Origin: Physocladia obscura
Lineage: Eukaryota; Chytridiomycota; Chytridiomycetes; Chytridiales; Chytriomycetaceae
Direction: 5' to 3'
DNA: 20,733 bases
Assembly (NCBI GenBank): GCA_027596945.1
Contig: JADGJH010000336.1
Coordinates: forward strand, 1 to 20,733
The translations under genes and the position numbers were made by a program. Below the pieces are notes generated by a model. The model searched no databases. It was not told where the DNA came from and worked only from the letters and a program-made list of their open reading frames with translations. Positions 15,361 through 20,733 of this stretch are shown piece by piece; positions within the stretch are counted from its first letter, which is position 1, and every line of letters begins with the position of its first letter.

Positions 15361-18300
15361 ATGAGCATCACGTTTCAATCGGGCAACAATGGCCTTGTCA
15401 TGTACGCTCTTAATTGCGACTGGACAGGTGGAGACATTGGTAGCACTCTAGACACTGGCGCCGAATGCGGTTTGGATTGTGTCAACTTTTCTGGTTGCAC
15501 GCATTTTACATGGAGTTCGTATAACGGGGGCACATGCTGGTTCAAGAACAACAATGTTGTTGGCAATGCGTTTTACAGTTCCTCGGCAGCCGTCTGTGGA
15601 TACACAGTTGCCGGTCAAGTTGCCGTCCCTCCCGTTAACCAGACGCTGAATCCATTGGTATACATTACGCCAAGATCATGGGAAGATTCGCTTGCGTTGG
15701 CCCAATCTGTTGTTTCACAACTCACATTGGAGCAAAAGGTTGCTCTAGGATCCGGTTTGGGTTGGGAAAATATTAATACTCCTTGTGTGGTATGTGTTGT
15801 GTTCCTTTACTCTGGCTCGCTTGCGACTAGCAAACCATAATTTTTTTCTGAAGTTTACATTCTGTTTTTTTTTTGTTTTTTTTGTAACATCTTCGTCATT
15901 TCTAGGGTCAAATAAGTAACATTTCTAGCGTTGGATTCCCTGGTCTGTGTCTTCAAGACTCTCCCACCGGTATTCGTTTTGCTCACAACATCAGCGCTTT
16001 CCCAGCTTCGATGTAAAAATGATTAATTTAAACAATTTGAAATCTTCCTGAAAATTTTCACTTTCATTCACCAGTAACGTTGCAGCCACATGGGACACTC
16101 AACTTATGTACGACAACGGTCGCTACATGGGTGAAGAAGCACGAGACAAGGGTGTCACGACTCACCTCGCTCCCGTTGCGAACATGATGAGAACACCACA
16201 AGGTGGAAGAATCTGGGAAGCTCAAGGAGCCGATCCGTTTTTGACTGGTGTTTCTGTGACAAACATTATTAATGGTGTTCAATCTAACGGTGTTCAATCT
16301 ACTTTGAAACAGTTTAGTTTTTTTATTTCTGGGAGCGTGTTCGTTTATTGAAAATAACCGCCGAAAATACAGCTTTGTTGCCAACGATCAGGAAGCTTTC
16401 CGTAACAGTGACCCCGACCATGGCGACAGCTTTGTTGACAAAAAAACGTTGATGGAATACTATGTCCGACCGTTTAAAATGGCCATTGACAATGCGGGGC
16501 CTGGCGCTATCATGTGCAGTTGTAAGTCGATAAAAGTGTAGTATTTATAGAAATAAGTTCAATTAACGTACAAAACCAGACAACCAACTCAACGGACTCA
16601 ACGCTTGCCAGAACCCTGCCGTCATGGCTATTCTCAAAGATGAGCTTAAGTACGAAGGTTATGTTATGTCTGACTGGTGGGCAACTGGTTACGGTCTGCC
16701 CGAGATTTCTGGACCCAACTCTGGTCTAGATATGGTTATGCCAGGAACGCAAGCATGCTGCTCTAGTTCGCTTGATCAACCGTTCTGGTGGGGGGCAACC
16801 CTTGTTAACGATACTATTGCTGGACTTGTCAACGTGTCGCGTGTCGACGATTTGGCTACACGAATTTTGACGTCATGGTTCAGAGTTAGACAGGATGCCG
16901 ATTTTCCAGTTAATAATGCAACAAACGTGAATTTTAACTCCTGGACTCCGGCAACTGAGGAGTTGAATGTTCAACGCAATCACGCTGCTCACATTCGTGC
17001 GGTTGGGGCAGCTTCGTCTGTCTTGTTGAAGAACGATGGCGTCCTTCCTTTGACGTCAAAACTCACTTCTATCACATTAATTGGCTCAGATGCTATTTAC
17101 CCACCTGATGGTCCAAATGCTGGAAGGTAGATTATATCTGGTTTCCCTGATCTTAAAAATAAAGCTTTGTTTTTATACTATACTAAACAAAATTTTTCAA
17201 CAGTGATCATGGAATCGCCCCATCTGGAACTCTTGCTCAAGGTTGGGGATCTGGAACTACCATTTTCCCATACTTGATTGCTCCCCAGGATGCGATTGAA
17301 AGCGTTGCTGCCGGACTTAACATTAAGGTCACAAATTCATCAAATAACTGGGACGTTGAAGCTGCTACTGCCGCTGCGGCTGCAGCAGATGTTTCAATCG
17401 TTTTTGGTAACAGTGACTCTGGTGAAGGATACATCACAGTTGCCAACTTTCCTGGTGACCGTCTTAACTTGACTCTCTGGAACAATGTTGATGCGCTTGT
17501 TGAAGCCGCTGCCTCGCAAGGGCCAACAATTGTTGTGATCCACTCACCAGGAGCTGTTAATATGCCGTGGATCAACCACCCCAACGTGTCAGCTGTTATT
17601 ATGGCTTTCTTCCCTGGCCAGGAATCTGGAAACTCAATTACTGATGTTCTGTTTGGTGCAGTCAACCCATCTGGTCGACTTCCTTTCACTATTGGACACA
17701 ATGATGACGACTACGTCACCAGAATTAACTTCACTGATCCTAATGTTACATACAGCGAAGGAGGATACTTTGACTACCGCTGGAACCAAAAATACAACAT
17801 CACACCCCTCTTTCCATTTGGTCATGGATTATCGTACACTACATTTACTTACGCAAATATTGCAGCGTCCGCACCTAGCTGCACCAGCTCAGTAAATGTG
17901 ACTCTCGATGTGACAAACTCAGGATCTGTTGATGGGCACGAAGTTGTGCAAGTGTATCTTGCTTACCCGTCTAGTGTCACGGACGAGCCTGCGCAGCAGT
18001 TGAAGGGATTCACTCGTGTTCTAATTGCTGCTGGTGCGACTCAAGCTGTAAATATCGAAATCACTCAAGACGACATTGCCGTTTACGATGTTGCGACTAG
18101 TTCGTGGGTAGTTCCAACAGGAACTTATACTGTGTATGTTGGTGCTTCTAGTGCCGACATTCGTGGAACCGCGTCTTTCGATTCGGGACCTGGATGTGAA
18201 GTCGCGACAACCGAGACTTCTGCTTCTTCGGCGACGAGTTCTGCTACTGCATCTGCCAGTGCTTCTGGTTCTGCCACTAGTTCTGGTTCTGTTTCTGCCA

Positions 18301-18449
18301 CTGGCTCTGTTGTTGTCAGCTCTTCTGTTGGCTACATTGCCCCATCCACTATTGGCAGCGTTGTATCTAACCCAGGCAACTTGTACAGTGATGCCAAAAG
18401 TATTTCATTTGCAGGACTTGCGGTTGTTGCTGTTGTCATGCTGATGTGA
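15361..18449 (+). CDS. GH3 beta-glucosidase with Apple/PAN-like N-terminus and GPI-type tail, six exons
   Basis: Exons are 15361-15789, 15906-16012, 16075-16311, 16373-16521, 16580-17126 and 17204-18449, giving 904 residues. Every junction has GT-AG ends and restores GH3 motifs, such as KHFVAND across intron 3 and CSYNQLNG across intron 4. Residues about 10-80 form a Cys-rich Apple/PAN-like module (DWTGGDIGS, GCTHFTW, GGTCWFK). GH3 N-domain follows from about 105, with nucleophile Asp339 in VMSDWW; the C-domain has the likely acid/base Glu564 in SGEGY; a fibronectin III-like domain lies at about 690-800. A Ser/Ala/Thr-rich stalk precedes a hydrophobic end (FAGLAVVAVVMLM), as in GPI-anchor signals. 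It should hydrolyse cello-oligosaccharides or other beta-glucosides at the cell surface. Oddly, ATG 15361 gives no signal peptide and an in-frame TAA lies at 15337-15339. An upstream signal-peptide exon is probably missing; TTTCTAACAG ending at 15342 could be its acceptor. Confidence 0.88.
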
Positions 18450-18484
18450 TCTGATTGTTCAAGAAATTTAAAGAAGAGTACAAG

Positions 18485-18490
18485 AATAAA
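18485..18490 (+). terminator. Polyadenylation signal of the GH3 gene
   Basis: AATAAA occurs 36 nt after the GH3 stop codon, in the 113-bp convergent spacer before the next gene's 3' end. Confidence 0.5.
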
Positions 18491-18562
18491 CAGTTTTTTT
18501 TATAGTTTTAACACATTATAAATTTAAGCTGAAACAAAGGGACTCAGAGTAAAATCAAATTA

Positions 18563-19075
18563 CTAAAAATTGAAAGGATTTTCACAGAAATTTTTTCCTG
18601 TGGTTGAGTTGCTCCATTTTATGCGGGGCAAACTGTTGGTTGGTTTCTTGAATCGGCGCCGATCAAAAAGCAGACGCGGTTTACGAGCACTTGGAGATGC
18701 CCTTAATATTCTTGATGGACAAGGGGAAGGAAAAGGAACCGCGGGACTGCGCGCAGTTTGCTTTGGTGTTGTCGCAGATGTTCTGCTTGTTGTTGCCATT
18801 TGTTTTTCATCCGGTTTCAATAACTGATTCCGGCAAAGCGGACCTGGATGTGGATTTTGCTGTCTTATATGTAGTTGCACTTGCTGCTGTTCCTTTTCAA
18901 GTAGTTTCTCTTGATCCCAAGACGATTGTTTCTGCGATGATTGCTTTCGGGGCTGGGATGTTTTCTGGTTGAGCTTCTTCTTCGCGAAAAGGTTCGTCGG
19001 TGCATATTGTGTGTCAATTGCTATTGCCGGAAGTGATGCGCGTGGGATTTGGAATGGATTGATTGCAGCACTCAT
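18563..19075 (-). CDS. Small basic, low-complexity protein of unknown function
   Basis: ATG 19075 gives 170 residues (MSAAINPFQIPRAS...). I do not recognise a family. Residues 45-75 are Gln/Glu/Lys-rich and may form a short coiled coil (KLLEKEQQQVQLHIRQQ). The region 95-130 is rich in Ser, Thr, Pro and Arg, and 131-144 is strongly basic (RKPRLLFDRRRFKK), suiting nuclear localisation or nucleic-acid binding. There are no membrane spans in this frame. The open frame extends further upstream to 19234, but that part overlaps the divergent membrane gene and is not needed. The two start codons lie only 39 bp apart. It converges with the GH3 gene, 113 bp between stops. The opposite strand also has ORFs here (up to 93 codons), so strand choice is moderately uncertain. 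Confidence 0.45.
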   Translation of the reverse strand: MSAAINPFQIPRASLPAIAIDTQYAPTNLFAKKKLNQKTSQPRKQSSQKQSSWDQEKLLEKEQQQVQLHIRQQNPHPGPLCRNQLLKPDEKQMATTSRTSATTPKQTARSPAVPFPSPCPSRILRASPSARKPRLLFDRRRFKKPTNSLPRIKWSNSTTGKNFCENPFNF

Positions 19076-19114
19076 TTTGAACTGTTTCTTTCGACGGTGA
19101 TCAAAAGGACAGAA

Positions 19115-20662
19115 ATGGAAGCCATTCTCCTCAACATTATCACTGCACTGCAACCGGAGCCGGCATTGGAACCAGAAGACAAGGACGAAAACGAAGGCGG
19201 GCGCTGGTGGATTCGCGGAATCGAGAGACTGCACAGTGCGTTTCTCTTTTTTTTTTAATTATTTATTTTTTATAAATGTATTCACTGTATCCAGAGCGGT
19301 TTCTTACTTTTTCAAAGCTCCATCGCCCTGCAAATTTCAATGCCGAAGATGAGGATGCTGATGAAGCAGTAGATCCCGAAGAAAAGCTTGCGCGCTTCGT
19401 CAGCGCTGTTTGCACACATCAGTTGGGTATTACACATCACGTCCACAAAAAAAATACTCATCCTGAAATTGGCCGTTCAATTTTACAGACCCATCTCGTA
19501 TTCGTTCGTTGGCATGTTTATTCAAATGTTTATTGTATATGTAACATACTGTCGTTCAGCGTGGTGCGTTGATGCCATTGCAGCAATGCAAGAAGCTGTT
19601 TCTCCACATCCCAAATCTTGGTGGACATGGCCGTTCCGATTCGTCTATTACTCAATATTTCCTGCAAATCTGTCGGTATTAAATGTCTTGGGTTGTCCTA
19701 CGCGTCCACCCACGTTTTACCATTTTTGTTCAATTATCCAACTCGTGTTCTACTCAACTGTTCTATGTCTCCGTCTAATTCCACCGCGCTTCATTAAAAT
19801 GAACTCGACAGTCCGCAATTTCGACCGTCTGCTTTTCAGTTTCGTTCTGCCCATTGTCAATGGCGCAGTATGGCTTCCTGTTTTCATTGTCCCACGTTCC
19901 CGGACGAAGTTTAATGCATTTGACCCTGCGATATTCTCCTCTCTGTCGTTATCGCCCGCATCGTCATCTTTGACACCTTTGCTCCCATCTGTCTATACTA
20001 TCGTGCCTGGACTTTCCCCTCAAACACGCATTGTGACTTCGTTTTGGGGTTCTTGGGTCTTTGGAGGAATATACACTGGCCCCGTCTTAATATGGTGGTT
20101 TTTCAATATTTGCAATCGTACTGCAATAGGATTTTATAACTGGCAAACTGATCAGGACGTTGCAACTGCCGACGAACGTGTGTCTGCATTGAAAAACAGT
20201 GATACGTCGTACGATAGTCCTGCCGATAATGATTTCGATGGAAGAATGGGTGGAGGGCGCATTGTTGGATGGCTGCGGCGGATGTGGACGCGGTTTGCAG
20301 GCGTCCTTGTGTATTCTTTGTGGACTTGGTATTTGTATGCATCAACAAATGGGTTTGTTCGAGAAGGAGAATCGAAACTTTTTGCCAGCGGTTTTGGCAG
20401 TAGTAATGGATATTTCAACGGTAATGCATTCAAAATTCATGTAGGCACAGATGTCGGTGTAGACGCGTACCCGGGTCTTTTGTGGATGGGGATCGGCGTC
20501 ACGGTTCCTGGTATGGTTTTTGCAGTTTGGCTGAATTTTTTGAACTATCAGCATCGACTTGTGGTTTGGCGCGAGCGTGTCGGTAATGATGACAGCAGTG
20601 GTGTTGTTGGGCTTGTCGTGGATGAAGAGGATGATGAATTGAAGGTGGGAATAGTGTATTGA
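19115..20662 (+). CDS. Multi-pass membrane protein of unknown function, three exons
   Basis: Exons are 19115-19235, 19295-19421 and 19489-20662, giving 473 residues. Intron 1 (GTGCGT...CCAG, 59 nt) is solid. Intron 2 (19422-19488) uses a weak GTTGGG donor, chosen because it keeps frame; GTATTA five bases on is stronger but changes frame. The N-terminal 82 residues are acidic and hydrophilic (DEDADEAVDPEEK). About seven hydrophobic segments follow, for example SYSFVGMFIQMFIVYVTY, FCSIIQLVFYSTVLCL, LFSFVLPIVNGAVWLPVF, WGSWVFGGIYTGPVLIWWF, FAGVLVYSLWTWYLY and MGIGVTVPGMVFAVWL. A hydrophilic acidic loop (SDTSYDSPADND) lies between the fifth and sixth. The C-terminus is acidic and probably cytosolic. 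I recognise no transporter or receptor motif. AATAAA lies 27 nt after the stop. Confidence 0.7.
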
Positions 20663-20688
20663 AAGTATCGGTATTTACTATCAAGCAA

Positions 20689-20694
20689 AATAAA
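20689..20694 (+). terminator. Polyadenylation signal of the membrane-protein gene
   Basis: AATAAA starts 27 nt beyond the stop codon, within an A-rich tail. Confidence 0.45.
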
Positions 20695-20733
20695 ATAAAA
20701 ATAGCAAAATAAGTCTTGTATCTATTGCTATGC

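Noticed and set aside
17237..17701. Minus-strand ORF of 154 codons
   Set aside because: It is antisense to the GH3 C-domain exon and arises from its codon bias.
18691..18972. Plus-strand ORF with hydrophobic segments
   Set aside because: It overlaps the longer minus-strand ORF, lacks a promoter or partner exon, and its hydrophobic look is the usual antisense of a Gln/Lys/Arg-rich frame. It is not fully excluded.
1..20733. CRISPR array, rRNA, bacterial operon signals
   Set aside because: There are no regularly spaced repeats, no rRNA-like stretches, and the genes have spliceosomal introns and single-gene transcription units.

Overview
The window looks like nuclear DNA of an early-diverging, plant-debris-degrading fungus (chytrid-like; moderate confidence). 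The evidence is short GT-AG introns of 57-116 nt, AATAAA-type signals after stops, AT-rich intergenic DNA, and a cluster of plant-cell-wall enzymes: a GH43 beta-xylosidase/arabinofuranosidase, two CE8 pectin methylesterases and a GH3 beta-glucosidase with an Apple/PAN-like N-terminus and a GPI-type tail.

Layout: (1) 1-181, minus: the N-terminal end of a Tc1/mariner-IS630-like transposase, cut by the window edge. (2) 382-2067, minus: GH43 enzyme, two exons. (3) 2068-2826: spacer with a possible decayed coding relic. (4) 2827-3654, minus: RNF181-like RING-H2 ubiquitin ligase, four exons. (5) 3655-4621: AT-rich divergent spacer. (6) 4622-5605, plus: first secreted pectin methylesterase. (7) about 5.85-13.27 kb: a mobile or virus-like element. 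(8) 13628-14608, plus: second pectin methylesterase, a close paralogue of the first. (9) 15361-18449, plus: GH3 beta-glucosidase, six exons. (10) 18563-19075, minus: a small basic protein, divergent from (11) 19115-20662, plus: a multi-pass membrane protein, three exons.

The most unusual region is the roughly 7.4 kb element between the two esterase genes. It has two inverted, diverged terminal arms of about 1.24 kb. Each arm carries an inward-reading gene (called X here) that converges, with overlapping stop codons, on the 3' end of an outward-reading zinc-finger gene and its in-frame extension (called Y). The unique core holds one long decayed minus-strand gene whose pieces read, in order, as a NHMY-containing N-terminal region, a family B DNA polymerase palm (motif C altered to K-T-D), an SF1 Pif1/RecD-like helicase, and an HNH-like tail. 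An unidentified broken ORF is divergent from it. No capsid, packaging ATPase, protease or integrase is visible. A 7 kb linear-type element with long inverted repeats and a polymerase-helicase fusion is closest in concept to transpovirons and polinton-like elements, but here it sits in a fungal-type chromosome. The replicase is broken in many places, so this copy is a relic, yet the RING/TRAF-type zinc-finger ORF beside it is intact.

The carbohydrate enzymes fit a shared task: pectin demethylation outside the cell, beta-glucoside cleavage at the cell surface, and xylo- or arabino-oligosaccharide cleavage by a GH43 protein without a visible signal peptide. The two esterase promoters share an identical 9-mer at the same distance from the start codon.
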